Shown here: in pieces, positions 12,001 through 22,976 of the stretch | Numbering within the stretch: position 1 is the first letter of the stretch | How the letters are laid out: the number at the start of each line of letters is the position of its first letter | From: Pomphorhynchus laevis | Taxonomy: Eukaryota > Acanthocephala > Palaeacanthocephala > Echinorhynchida > Pomphorhynchidae | Assembly (NCBI GenBank): GCA_012934845.2 | Contig: WNNJ02000420.1 | Location: 1-64,000, forward strand | Length of the DNA: 64,000 bases | Direction: 5' to 3' | Made by a program: the position numbers and the translations under genes | Notes under the pieces: model-generated | Seen by the model: the letters and a program-made list of their open reading frames with translations, nothing else | Database searches by the model: none | What the model was told of the DNA's origin: nothing

Positions 12001-15000
12001 GGGGAAAATTAATTTCGCCTTCCGATTATAGATCAGACGAGCAGCAAGCTTAATACTCTTAAAAAAGAACGCTTTTAAGAAATATTATTGAATGATAATA
12101 ATAAGGTAATTGTTTGATAATCGCCTTCGATTAAAAATAAGACGAGCAGGAAGCTTAATACTATTAAAAAGAACGTTTTTAATAACTTTCTTTTTGATCA
12201 AAGAAATGAGGAAATTATTTTTGATATTTCCCTAACTTCTGTTAGCATCTTCAGAAAATTGCCTCTTTCCTGAATATGCAATTTTCAGGAGATGCTAACA
12301 GAAGTTAGCGAATTGAGAAAATTAGTTAATTTCCTCAATTCTTTGATCCAGTTCCTATTATTATTTATCAATAATGGATCATTATCAACTATTTAAGATC
12401 ATTGAATGTTTAATATACCTGAGCTGATGATATTCGCAAGGATATTGCTGTTTTTAATAGACTAAATCGCGAGTCAACCTTACGAACGAATTCGTACACC
12501 AAGCTTGATGAAGGTAGTGTTTTAAGAAATTTATCGCGTTCTACGGTCAGGAGCAAGGAATGATATGGCCTAAAAACTGTTTCGTCATTCAATACAATTG
12601 TATTAACAGGTACATACTAAAAACCTATTATTGCATCAACTTTCCTTAATCAGAAATAAATTTTAAATTTCCATTTAAAAAATTCAAACAATTACTAAAA
12701 TAACAATTTAAATATTTTTATTTTATAAAATTATAAAAAGAAAACACACTTTGAGTAAATGTCACATAATATTTTTTAAAAATTAAGATTTATTTACTGT
12801 CTCTAAAAATTGAAAAATTAATCAAAGTATCATTTTACAAGTTGAAATATATGAACTTGACCATTACAGAATATTAGATACTTGTGATCAACGGAAATAC
12901 CAAAAAAATTTCAATTGTATAAATTATGTCAAACTTTATATAATTAGGCAAAATTAACAAAATTAAAAACTTTTTAATTCTTCAATATATAAATAATTAA
13001 TATCTAAATAAATAAATTACGTTATTTCTACAAGTAATGATTTGATGGACAAACGAATTGAGTCAATTAATTTGTCAGCGATTTAATTTGAAATTAATTT
13101 TGTGGTATATCTGTTTAATGTACAAATACGAGTTAAACAAATATATTTATTGGATTACACGTTTAACTTAAAAAAGTCCTTTACAAGATTTTGCATGAAT
13201 AGGGCTGTTTAAAATATAAAAAACTGATATTTAATTAAAGTACTTAAGTTTTTAATAAATTTCACATTAAAAATTGACTTTTTAATTTATAAAATCAAAC
13301 ATTACCATGCTTTTAAATTAGTAAATAGAAGAACATATCAATTTAAAATGATCTGTTATATTTATAAAGAACAATCTTCAAATGACCCAGAGCTGTACTT
13401 CTACAGATATTTTAACTATATATATCGCATACTTTCAAATAAGTACTATCCCGAAATTGTTTATACAATTTTATCAAGATAAACGTATATTTTGTCAAAT
13501 GGGAAAATAAGATTTTTTATTGTTCGGCATAATGCCTTCATCAGTTGTTGTTAAGCACACACAATAACACAAAACAAAACGTATGCCTTTCAACTTAAAT
13601 TAATATATAATCACTTAAGTAATAATGTTACACTGGTTTTGTCGATGTAACATTAATACTTAAGAGGTAAAAATTGGTACTCCAGCGTAGGTCTTGGGGA
13701 CAGTTTAATCTATGCAGTCAATATTATATATAATATAATATATTCCTGTAGATCGAATATATATACTATATTCCTGTAGATCGAATCCTGTAGATCCTTG
13801 TATTTACTGTAGATCGAATCCTGTAGATAATAATAGATTCATGTAGATAATAATCCTGTATTTAATATACAATTATATAATTGTATTATATATCATTATA
13901 TTTAATTATATTATAATTATATTGTTTAAAATTATATATTTTTAATATATTTATAATTGTATAAATGTAATTATATATACAAATATTATAGTAACACACC
14001 GAAAATGTAAATTACTTTATGTAATGCTCAGCGTTTAAGATTATCTCGGCAGTCAAGGTATATCGATAAATAAACCGATGTGGAAATACGTGAGAAATAT
14101 TAATCCAGTTGTTCAATTTCACAAATACCTCAGCATTGTTTGCTATCCTAAAAACAATTACTCATTACAAAATTTTGTAGGAAATTAACAAACTGTTCAA
14201 AAATAGTCCTCAGTAAATTCGATAGGTCTGTGCTAGCCTCGATCCCAGAAATATTTGGAACTGTTAAAAAACAAAAACTGATTTCATATTAACAATTCGG
14301 CTAATTTTGTAAATTAAATAAATTAAGATATGATAATTAAAATTGTTGTGTTAAAATTGTATTGAAATATACCTTAAAATACTTCTGACACAAACCTATC
14401 TGAATTGGTTTGTGTTCATAATGAGAATGAGCAGAATATCGAGAGGATGTGTGATAAGTGATTTTGGAGAAAAGCGTTGTCTTGTTGGCTTGCGATGATG
14501 CAGACTGAGAACGAATGTTATAAGATCAAACGTTATGCTGTTGGAATACGAAAAGGAACTTTTTAAATTGAATCGATGTCTCGAAGACGAGTTACATGGT
14601 AGAATGAGGATAAATGTATTTCCTAACGTGTCAAAGTCCAAGTACTCAGAGTTCTAATTTACTAATTATAGCAGGAGAAATACACAAATATCAATATATC
14701 CGATTTGCTCAATAAATGCAGTGATTGATTAGTTATGTTACAGAGTTGAGCCTGCTAAAGAGTTTTATTGATTGATGGTCCTACTCACCAACCTCCGGTC
14801 ATGAATATTTAGTCAATGAAAGCGATAATATGATCTCGAAGTTACTAATTCCAGATCAGTAACTAAACGTTGAAAGCGGTTAGTTGATCCTTTTGAGACA
14901 AGTTTCAAAATCACAATAAATATTTAAAATACGCGCTTTTTAAATATTTTAAAATATTTAAAATATTTGATACATGCTTTATATTTTGTAATATTTTAGA

Positions 15001-18000
15001 TGTTAGATTAATATTGTTATTTTAATATTTTAGATTAATATTAAATATGAATAACTTTTTAAATAAAATATTATTAATAACATATACTCTTAATTCGTAC
15101 CTGAATCTGATAATATTTGGTTTCCTCTTTTGGATTCAACACTAACACTGCATAAAGATGCCGCACTGTCATCGTATAATTTTTGTAAATCGGATATTTG
15201 ATGTCGCAGGTAATTTGTTCTTCGCTCCTCATAGTTCAATGCTGTTATTAACGACTTTAAGAAGTGCCGATATGTATCTATTATCCACGTTGTTACATTA
15301 TGATTCTAAATGTCAATATACTTTTCCTTCAATACATAAATACATATTCACTAATATAAAACAAAATTAAGAGCCAAATTAATTTTATCAAATCAAGAAT
15401 TGATAAATTGTAACGAATCTTCAGATTTTGTTGAAATTTGTAATAAAATTTAGAGAATAAACTTAAAAATTTTAGCTGACAATTCAGTGTTTCTATTGCA
15501 ACTTCTATTTTAAAACATTCAATATTTAGAGTTATTAAAAAGTATTTATTGATCAATCGCAATAATCTTCTTTTCATTTTACTTAATAAAAATAATACTC
15601 AAGTTAATTATTTATCTTCCATTTATCGACCGATTTAACTCTTCCAATTTTATAAAACTCCCAATATTTTACTTATTTTCGTACATTTTGAATTTTATCA
15701 AAAGTTCATCAGAAACATTTCCATCATATCAGATTGCTTAGCGTACACATACTTTCACGAAAACCTTTCATAAGCCGCCTAGTAAGTTTCTCTTAGCTCA
15801 TGATCTCGTTCGCGCTTCTCGTGATTTCGTTTGACTACATTTTTCACATTGTAGATTCTTCCATCTTTCTCTATCATCTGCGATATCGCTACGACTTTTC
15901 TGCATCCTTCAAATTTCGTCTTATCATTGTGAAGACTCTGATGTTGTATGCTCCTGATCATATAATCCTCTACATTTCGCTTTCGTTAAAGTTTTTAACA
16001 AAGATTCGTTCTTTGCTTTATTCTCTATTTCATTATTCTTAATGATCTTTTCGTGTTATGGTATATCATAATTGCTTTATTATCCAGCACCTCAATGATA
16101 TTCATCTTTATGCTTCTACCAATTGATCTGGTCTATCTCAGTTGCGTCTTCAGTTGACGATTGACTTCATTCTTTTAAGCTTATTTACACTCCAAAATCG
16201 CATATCCTTTGGACATATCCATGTCGTGTTTCACACATCTACCCTGATCTATCTTACAATGATTGTTATATAGTTCATGTTGATTAATTGTATTTTCTTT
16301 GAGTTTCGTTCAAATCGAAAATCTACTTATCAGGGTTGACCAACGTAAGATAAAATTATGCTACGCATTCTTTGGAGACATCTGTCCTATTCGTTTGTCA
16401 TCGAATTTGTCGATATGCAAATATTTCATTGTTTTGGTTTCTTTATTCCTCGCACTTATTTTTACATATCCCTCCTATCCAATTATTTTTTGTGCAATAT
16501 TGCCCTTTAACTTGTGATGCCCTTTAACTATAACGGCTTAATGTTAACTATCAAGTATTACATCGTCTAGCTCTTCAAACTTTTTATGTTCTCTATAATT
16601 CCGTTTCTTACTTACACAATGTATAAGACATGTCTTTATAAATCATGTTGTTTTTTAATGTAGTATTGTATATAAGAGTTATTTAATTTTTAAATGCACT
16701 TTATCATAACGTTCTCTCACCTTTTCTTTATATTAAGGCCATTAGAACGAATTGTTTATGAACATTTCTACATAGTTTCTAAATCAGTAGAAATTTTCGT
16801 TCAGCAAATAATTTCTAATTATATATTCATTATTCTTTAAACTTGAGACGTCGTTCCTATAAAGTCGCATCCCCTCTATTAAAATTATTTAATCTTCAAT
16901 CTCAGATTCATCAGTTACCACAACATTTTCAAATTCCTTTGTTGCTCCTATCCTATTCATCAACAATACCTCAGTAGGAACCAACATTGGCATATTTACT
17001 TACATACTATTTCAGCTTTCTTTACTTATTAATCAACATCAATCCTCGGTTGTCTTTCACGATTTTCCACTTTTATTCGACGCTATTCTGACTCAGGGTT
17101 CAATTTCAACTACTTAGTTTATGTTTTTATATTTTGGGAGCTGCTCGTACCAGTTGCCACATAAAATAAATTATATTATTTGAATTATATATGCCATTAA
17201 GACAAATATATCTAATTCTATTACACCATCAAAAGTACTGATTGATCATTTGCTATGATCAAAATACCTAATGAAAAGAACTAATAGAGAGAATCGACTA
17301 ATCTTGTGACATTTTAAAACTCAGGTCAATACTCTTGATTAGTCATTTAAATATATAATACTTATAAATAAATAGTTTTAATATTTTATATTATTTTTAT
17401 ATTACTTTATTTTCAGTGTAATTAATGAAAAATAAATATTGATTATCCACAGATGTAATCAGGAGATTAAAATTTTATATCTTAAAAATTTTCGTTAAAG
17501 AAACCTCAAGGCAAAACTTCCAAAAATACAAAGAAATTCATTTTTTCTTCTGATAGATAACCAACATTACATATATTTAATATATTGGTCTATTTCAAGA
17601 TCTTAGCCGTAAGCAGTTTCAATAATTTAAAAATATAAGTTGTTATTACACCTGCCATATATATATTATATATTCAGATATAAAATAACTTATCTTTTAA
17701 TATACGGCAGGTGTAATAACAACTTATATTTATATATAAACAGTTAAATTCTTGAAACTGCTAACGGCTAAAATCTTGAAATAGACCAATATATTAAATA
17801 TATGTGATGTTGGTGTCTGAAAAAAAATATATATGTTTGTTTGTTAAAAATAGCAGGAGAGAACAATCTTTATTTGAAGCGTTTCAACCCAAAAGGGTTT
17901 TCTTCAGTCGTTTATATACAACACATTAACATAAGTGTCGACTGCTTAATACTGAACATAAACAAACAACATGTTTCAAAATAAAATCATCCCAAATCAA

Positions 18001-21000
18001 ACAACGAATAAATATTATTGTCATCATTTAGGCCAGGATGCTGGTATGAGTACAGATTTCCAATCCACTTTTGTTCTTAGGTTTTCCGCTCATTGTGGTT
18101 CGTCACTACCTCGATTATTTGGTATTTGAACTTATGTTCTTCATCTTGAATGATAATGTGTGATGCAATACCATCCGCCTTTATTATTATTTTTACATGG
18201 TGCCGTCTTTTATTAAGACGATCCTTTAATCCATGTTTAGTTTCACCGACATACTGTGCATGGCAAGTTTGGCATTCGCCTAAATATACAACGCCTTCTG
18301 TTTTAAACGTTTCTGTTGCTTTAGAATTGTACCATAATCCCGTTACTATACTTTCTTTTGTTGTACGTTTATTTATATCCTCACAGCATTTGAACCTTTT
18401 GTCGTTATATTTTTGTGTTGAGTGTGTTGAGCGTTCTAAATTCACGTGAAATTTCCTACGCATGACCATAGACTTTATTGTTCGTTTTGAACGAAAATAC
18501 ACACTGGGCTGTTTTATATTCGATTGTATTTGTTCATTCACACTTTTTACAAGCTGGCCTACATCATTATGAAAGTATTTCAGTGCTAGACAGTAATCAA
18601 TCGTTACAAATGTACAATTTCGATTAGTTTTACCTCGTTTTGTTTTCATGGTATTCTCAGCAAGAATGCGTTTTATAATGTTGGATACTAGGCGCCAATT
18701 ATATTAAACGCGCATTTAAAGAGCCCTATTCGCTTTATCTGTTAATCACGTCTACTACAAAATCGGATTATTCGATGTGCCTCGTTTATGATCATGTTAA
18801 TTTTTGTCGACCTAGGGTAACTGCTTTTTGCATGGAGGTACGTGGGAACGAAAGTCTCTTTCCGGTAGATTTCAGTCTCTGCCACTCCGTTATTACTCCT
18901 GTATATGTTCAGGTCCATAAAATGATATTATTTCCAGACTGAAGGTCAAACTGAAGTGATTGATCTTTGTTAAACTCATCACGTAGCTTTGCAATCTCAG
19001 AAAAGGGTAAGTCATGAAAATATCATCGATATATCTTGAATACAATGTCGGAGTTGATGGTAAAGCCTGTGTTATATATTGCTCGTATATATGAATAGAT
19101 ATGATAGCATACGTTGGCGTTAATGGTGTTCCCATCGCCGTACCACACAATTATTTGTACAACTTTTCATTGAATTCAAAAACATTATTTTGTAATACGA
19201 CCCTGGTTCCTTCGATTACTAAGTTGATCTTTTGTACCTTCCATTTGTCTTCCTCCATCATCATGCGAAGTGTATTCATCCTTCTGTGTGATCAATTGAA
19301 TTATATAAAGAGGCTACGTCCATTATAACAAATGAATGATCTTTAGCGACGTTGTACTAAATAGTCTCGAACCGTTCCAAGTAGTCGTTAGTGCTGGTTA
19401 TGTGATCAGGTATATTTTGTAACAAAGGCTTGATGAGTTGGTCGATATATTTACTTAGCTTCTCGGTTACCGTGTTTGTACAGCTGACGATTGGTCTACC
19501 AGGGAAATGCTGCTTTTTCTAATGGGTCTTTGGAACCATATAGAATCTGCCTAGTTTGGGATCTTTAACGATTAATTTGGATAGCATTTCAGGGTTAATA
19601 ACTCTGAAACTCACAAATTTCTCTACTAGATCTGTAGCATCGTTTGATGCTTGTTCTAAATCCACAATTGTTGCAGTTCTATACGTGGGTTGGTTGATTT
19701 GTCTCATTCCAAACCATTGTCTCACCACCTTTGTCGCTTGGATTAATGACAATGTCGTTGATTTTCCTTAGCTCTTCGAGTGCTTTAAGCTGTCTTTTGC
19801 GTAAATTTATTGAACCAGTTTCTGATCATTTAATGGAGACATATTTATTAAAGAGTTTAATTAAAAGTCTCGATTAAATGTTCAGAAACTGGTCCATTAA
19901 ATTTATGCAAAAGACAGCTTTCGTGTCTCGGTTAAAAAACTTTCGTGTATCGGTTCAAAAACTTTCGTGTATCGGTTTAAAGAGACTACGACGATTGAAC
20001 AAAGGATCAAGAAATAATAACTTCGAAGATTTATCCAATATAGTGAACGTGAGCTGTTCTGCACTGACTAATGCGCAATCTAAATGTTTATCTTATGGCA
20101 TGAACTTCATCCCTAGCAAATTCAAATACAATCGCTACAAAACGTGCAGTTCGCTTAAACGACAATTAGAGTGTTATATTGAGACAGTCACTAATTAAAG
20201 TGAAATAAAAATTGTGACAAGAACTTTTAACCAAATGGTGTTAAAATCTATTATTGAACAACATCCAGTTTTGCACACACCTTCGAATCATAACAAGGAA
20301 TATACAAGAGCTTGCGACGAGCTTAGAAACAACGATGGCATCATCTGTCCCTCGGAAAAAGGTAGAAAAGTCGTAGTATGGGGAGTGAAGGATTATAACT
20401 TTGAGGCATCTAAACAACTAGAATCATCAGCATACAAAACAGTAACAAAGACTCAATTCAAGCGCACTGCGCTATCTGTCCGAAAAACTATCGAATCTGC
20501 ATTTAAAGACTCAGCGATGCGTTCCAAACTAATTCAGAGTAATCCAATACTAAGCTTTATTTCTTGCCAAAGATTCACAAAGGCAATATATTACCACCCG
20601 GTCGTCCCATTATAAATAAACGAGGCACTTATACAGAGAAAATCTCAATTTGGTTGCATACTGAATTGTATCCTTTATTACAATCATTTCCTTCAGTTGT
20701 TCAAACTAGTACGGACGAGTTCATCAATATTTTCGAAAGCTCAACAATAGCATGGAAAGATTGCAAATTATGACTGTTGATGTCTAATTTCAATTCACAT
20801 CAATCGAGACTGAGAACGGCATTGAAGCGATTAGGAATTTAACGATAAAAGCTGGTACGAGAAGAAAGCGCGTAAATCTGATATGCCGATTATTGTAATT
20901 AGTGCTACAGTCCAAAATTTTTGCATTTAACAGCAAACTATACAAACAACTACGTGGTACCGTTATGGGTACCCTTGTCGGACCTACGTATGCGGGGTTA

Positions 21001-22935
21001 TACATTATTTATGTTGAACAATCATTTTTGACATCGATCAACATTCTACCAGTATGCTGGAAGAGATACGTTGATGACGTGTTAATCGCTTGGTGAGGGG
21101 ATGACGAACCGTTGAAGGGACTAATGAGAGGACTTAATGATGTTTGCGAATTAAATTTCACACTTGATTGTCCATCCAACCAGCGAAACAGTTTTCTTGA
21201 TTGTCAACTTTACAAAAATGAAAAAGGTGAGCTCGAATCAACTATAAGTCACAAACTGGATGGTATAAAAAACATACATACACGCTAAAAGCTGTCACCC
21301 ACCTCAACTAAAACGCCTAATGACTCGCAATGAGGCTCGACCCGCCCTCAAGATTTGCTCGAATCTCAAGATCTTCGAGCAAGAACTTTCTGTATTATAT
21401 AGTCAAATGAAACAACGTGGATACTCACATCGTCAGATCCAAACAAAATTTGATCAAATACGGAAACTAGATAGAATGAGAATATTGAAGAATACTAGCG
21501 AGCAAATAAAATCGATGATTGCAAAACTATCACATGTGTCCTTAAATTTCATCCTCTTCTATCCACAATACAGCAGCAAATTAACGCTGGTACTTCCCGA
21601 TTAAAAAGAGAAGGCATGTTAACGCCTCAAAATTCAATTATACGCTTATCCAACTAATCTAATCTGCATCAGATGCTTAAACATAAAAATAGAAATAAAA
21701 ATAAGCAACTCGACAAAGGTTCACATGCGTGTGGAGATCGTAAGTGTAAAAATTGCCAAGATATGTGGGATTCAACGGACTTAAAGTCAGGTCAAACAAA
21801 ATTATCATATAAAGTTCGTGGTCCTTTTAATTGCTAATCAAAATGCGTAGTTTACATGAACACATGTATGACATGCAGACAGCAATATATCGAACAGACA
21901 TATACACAGTATAACGTACGCGCGAACAATACACAGCCGTTTTCGTTTCGCCCGCTTTTTGCCACAGGATCCGGTACGAAACAATCGATGATAAGCATGC
22001 CGGGGCTAAAAATATGTAGCAAAAAGCGAGCGAAACGAAAACGGCTGTGACAATTGTGCCGTTAATAGTTAGGGTGTATGGAATTGGATATCATGAAGGA
22101 AGGATTCTGTAGTTGGTTTTCAATGCGAAAGTCACCTTGTGTGACCTAGCAACTATTCAATAAAAAAATAAACATCCATCAAAGGATAACCAGTCCCGAT
22201 TTCAATCGATATTCATGATCCCATACGAAACAATCAATGATAAGCATGTCATAGAGTATCTTGAACATTGAGTTTCTAGAGATCATGATGGAAGGTTTCA
22301 TATGCTGTGTAAAATTTGATTATCATGGATTCGTAGCCTAGCACTAAAGAGCGCGAGCCAAGTACGCACAGCGACAGCTCGAATTTCAGATAAGTCAAAT
22401 TTCGAAAGGAGAAGAGTTGTTAGTCAGCCTCCTGACTGACATAATATATATAATATAATTTATATAATATAATTTAGATAAACTATATATTTTATAATAT
22501 ATAAAATATAATATATTATTATGAACAGCTATTATCTCTTAAAAATCCAAATAATCCATTATTAAATATATATATACTTTTTATATATCGTTTATGGTAG
22601 ATATTATATAGATCGAACTAATTTAAATAAACATACATTTAAGACCATCGTTAATCGTATATTTTCTTTTACATCAATACACAAATTATCTGACGAAACG
22701 GACAAATCATTGCCAATTGGAAGTACATAAGCGCTGGCGCTAAGAAATTTCAGATCATCAAAAGTAACGCTTATAAAACACTCTTCATTGTCAGTGTGAT
22801 CATCTGCATGAGCGAGTAAAATCAGATCTTCAGTGTTTAAGCTATATAGGAAATTACAATATACGTTATTTGATTCCGGATAAAAAACATTACCTGTTGA
22901 ACTGATCATTAATAGGACAGGTTCGGCATTCACAC
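8660..22935 (-). CDS. NPRL3: NPRL3-like gene (GATOR1 complex subunit), multi-exon
   Basis: Minus-strand exons match, in order, the animal NPRL3 protein as I remember it; no search was run. Exon 22,619-22,935 has VLLMISSTG, then CFISVTFDDLKFL and LTMVLNVCLFKL. Exon 15,101-15,305 has LITALNYEERRTNYL (family: IATVLQHEERRCQYL). Then 14,194-14,260; an exon from 14,147 to at least 14,050 (VKLNNWINISHVFPHRF); 12,419-12,616 (FRPYHSLLL, family IRPYHALLL); about 11,878-12,057 (IFPISGHNVYVLS, family IYPLCENNVYMLS); last exon 8,660-9,056 (RLYKYFKRVEHIEAIMF). Most borders are AG/GT with compatible phases. NPRL3 pairs with NPRL2 and DEPDC5 in GATOR1, which restrains TORC1 at lysosomes. The exon joining 11.9 and 9.06 kb is not placed with confidence (candidate near 11,465-11,560), nor is the true start codon. 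The last exon needs a frame change, so the gene may be decaying or the assembly may hold an error. Confidence 0.8.
9060..10329. other. NPRL3 intron, nothing recognised
   Basis: AT-rich intronic DNA. A possible short exon (9,133-9,176: acceptor AATTCAG, donor GTAACC) exists, but its 14-15 residues are too few to assign. Nothing else is recognised. Confidence 0.3.
10330..10700 (+). mobile_element. LINE endonuclease remnant (RTE-like)
   Basis: On the plus strand, VPLGDLNVYVGDCDTESAEE (about 10,588-10,650) matches the LGDFNAhVG motif of apurinic-type LINE endonucleases, preceded by RLYAGVRILI and KPYFKENGLNVVYT, which fit the strands before it. Frames are broken by several stops. It lies inside an NPRL3 intron in the opposite orientation. 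RTE affiliation is by resemblance only. Confidence 0.5.
11067..11095. repeat. Perfect 13-bp palindrome
   Basis: AAGGACGATCAAG, a 3-nt spacer ATA, then CTTGATCGTCCTT. The hairpin is perfect and stands alone inside an NPRL3 intron. No terminator or element boundary is recognised around it. Confidence 0.7.
11100..11877. other. NPRL3 intron with an uncertain exon candidate
   Basis: A minus-strand piece at about 11,465-11,560 reads TVLWEIMSEYLP and then LGFLLQAIAYLRNT before a GTAAGT donor; this recalls the WMLQRR.L.QLHTYV region of NPRL3, but a stop lies between the two parts. The rest is AT-rich and unassigned. Confidence 0.3.
12121..12180 (-). repeat. Partial tandem duplication of an NPRL3 exon
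   Basis: This 60-bp block repeats 12,015-12,074 at about 82% identity. The original holds the 3' splice site and first codons (KLAARLIYNR) of the exon at about 11,878-12,057; the copy, which comes first in transcription, has an AATAG acceptor and reads KLPARLIFNRR before the match ends. No downstream donor is evident, so use of the copy would probably spoil the frame. Confidence 0.7.
12193..12348. repeat. Foldback repeat with paired hairpin cores
   Basis: Arms of about 70 bp (12,193-12,262 and 12,278-12,348) are reverse complements with a short spacer. Each contains a GATGCTAACAGAAGTTAGC hairpin (12,230-12,249 and 12,291-12,309), the left one followed inward by CTTCAG. This is the same core layout as the dispersed repeats at 717-1,690. 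It sits in the NPRL3 intron just upstream of the duplicated exon. Confidence 0.65.
12620..14010. other. NPRL3 intron, AT-rich, with small repeats
   Basis: Mostly A/T-rich. At 13,522-13,544 the minus strand reads CTGATGAAGGC, a loop ATTAT, GCC and GAAC, close to a hammerhead-type core and likely a trace of a Penelope-like 3' end. At about 13,740-13,860 an imperfect repeat of CCTGTAGATCGAAT occurs five or six times. No gene. Confidence 0.45.
15306..17567. other. NPRL3 intron, unassigned
   Basis: The plus strand is C/T-biased between about 15,640 and 17,150, as if an old minus-strand coding sequence had decayed there; minus-strand fragments rich in Lys/Arg/Glu (about 15,790-16,000) recall LINE C-termini, but no diagnostic motif is seen. 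The remainder is AT-rich. Confidence 0.3.
17568..17815. mobile_element. MITE-like foldback element
   Basis: Two long arms (about 17,570-17,668 and 17,700-17,813) are reverse complements at over 90% apart from an insertion of about 12 bp in the right arm. The ends are ACCAACAT/ATGTTGGT and the inner ends CACCTGCC/GGCAGGTG. The spacer is only about 30 bp and there is no coding capacity. It abuts the 3' end of the Penelope-like element at 17,825-19,829. Target-site duplication unclear; superfamily unassigned. Confidence 0.75.
17825..19829 (-). mobile_element. Penelope-like element, fossil copy 1
   Basis: Parts in order on the minus strand: RT fingers near 19,519-19,752 (KLGRFYMVPKTH); RT palm near 18,893-19,150 (AMGTPLTPTYA and YIDDIF); and a C-terminal GIY-YIG-type endonuclease region at 18,077-18,649 (VVYLGECQTCHAQYVGETKH). 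RT followed by GIY-YIG is the defining layout of Penelope-like elements. Downstream lies a 3' region with a hammerhead-like core. The copy is broken at several places and is old. It is head-to-head with copy 2. Confidence 0.85.
17881..17907 (-). ncRNA. Hammerhead-ribozyme-like core at PLE 3' end
   Basis: The minus strand reads CTGAAGA (17,907-17,901), a hairpin with stem AACCC/GGGTT and loop TTTT, then GAAAC (17,885-17,881). This fits the conserved CUGAnGA-stem II-GAAA half of hammerhead ribozymes, which are known from terminal repeats of Penelope-like elements. The cleavage-site strand and helices I and III were not established, so activity is not implied. Confidence 0.5.
19787..19920. repeat. 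43-bp inverted repeat between two PLE copies
   Basis: 19,787-19,829 and 19,878-19,920 are reverse complements with 4 mismatches in 43 bp, around a 48-bp spacer. They mark the common 5' portion of two Penelope-like copies placed head-to-head. Confidence 0.75.
19878..22000 (+). mobile_element. Penelope-like element, fossil copy 2
   Basis: Parts in plus-strand order: N-terminal region (19,878-20,198) with VNVSCSALTNAQSKCLSYGM, typical of the pre-RT domain; RT fingers (20,214-20,773) with LPKIHKGNILPPGRPIIN; RT palm (20,902-21,096) with GTVMGTLVGPTYAG and YVDDVL; then a region (about 21,720-21,940) with CGDRKCKNC and CMTCRQQYIEQ, the GIY-YIG neighbourhood. It is broken at several points and more divergent than copy 1. 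It lies within the large NPRL3 intron, antisense to the gene. Confidence 0.8.
21934..22047. repeat. 29-bp near-perfect inverted repeat
   Basis: 21,934-21,962 and 22,019-22,047 are reverse complements with one mismatch (arms begin CAGCCGTTTTCGTTTCG), around a 56-bp loop. The G+C content is unusual for the neighbourhood. It is placed at the 3' end of PLE copy 2; it may be its terminal structure or a separate small foldback element. Confidence 0.7.
22051..22600. other. NPRL3 intron, nothing recognised
   Basis: The repeated phrase ACGAAACAATC(G/A)ATGATAAGCATG (21,976 and 22,226) shows a short local duplication. The rest is AT-rich without a gene. Confidence 0.3.
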
Positions 22936-22976
22936 CTAGAAAGCATAAAAAGCGTTCATTTAAAAATAGTAATAGC

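Noticed and set aside
18150-18449. Plus-strand frame of 99 codons
   Set aside because: Antisense shadow of the GIY-YIG region of Penelope-like copy 1.
22877-22925. GTAATG...TATATAG as an intron within the first NPRL3 exon
   Set aside because: Removing it gives an immediate stop, whereas the unspliced reading stays open and matches the family.
22619-22935. Similarity of VLLMISSTGNVFYPESNNVYC to a B9-domain protein
   Set aside because: Only the first stretch is similar; the remainder and the following exons fit NPRL3 in order.
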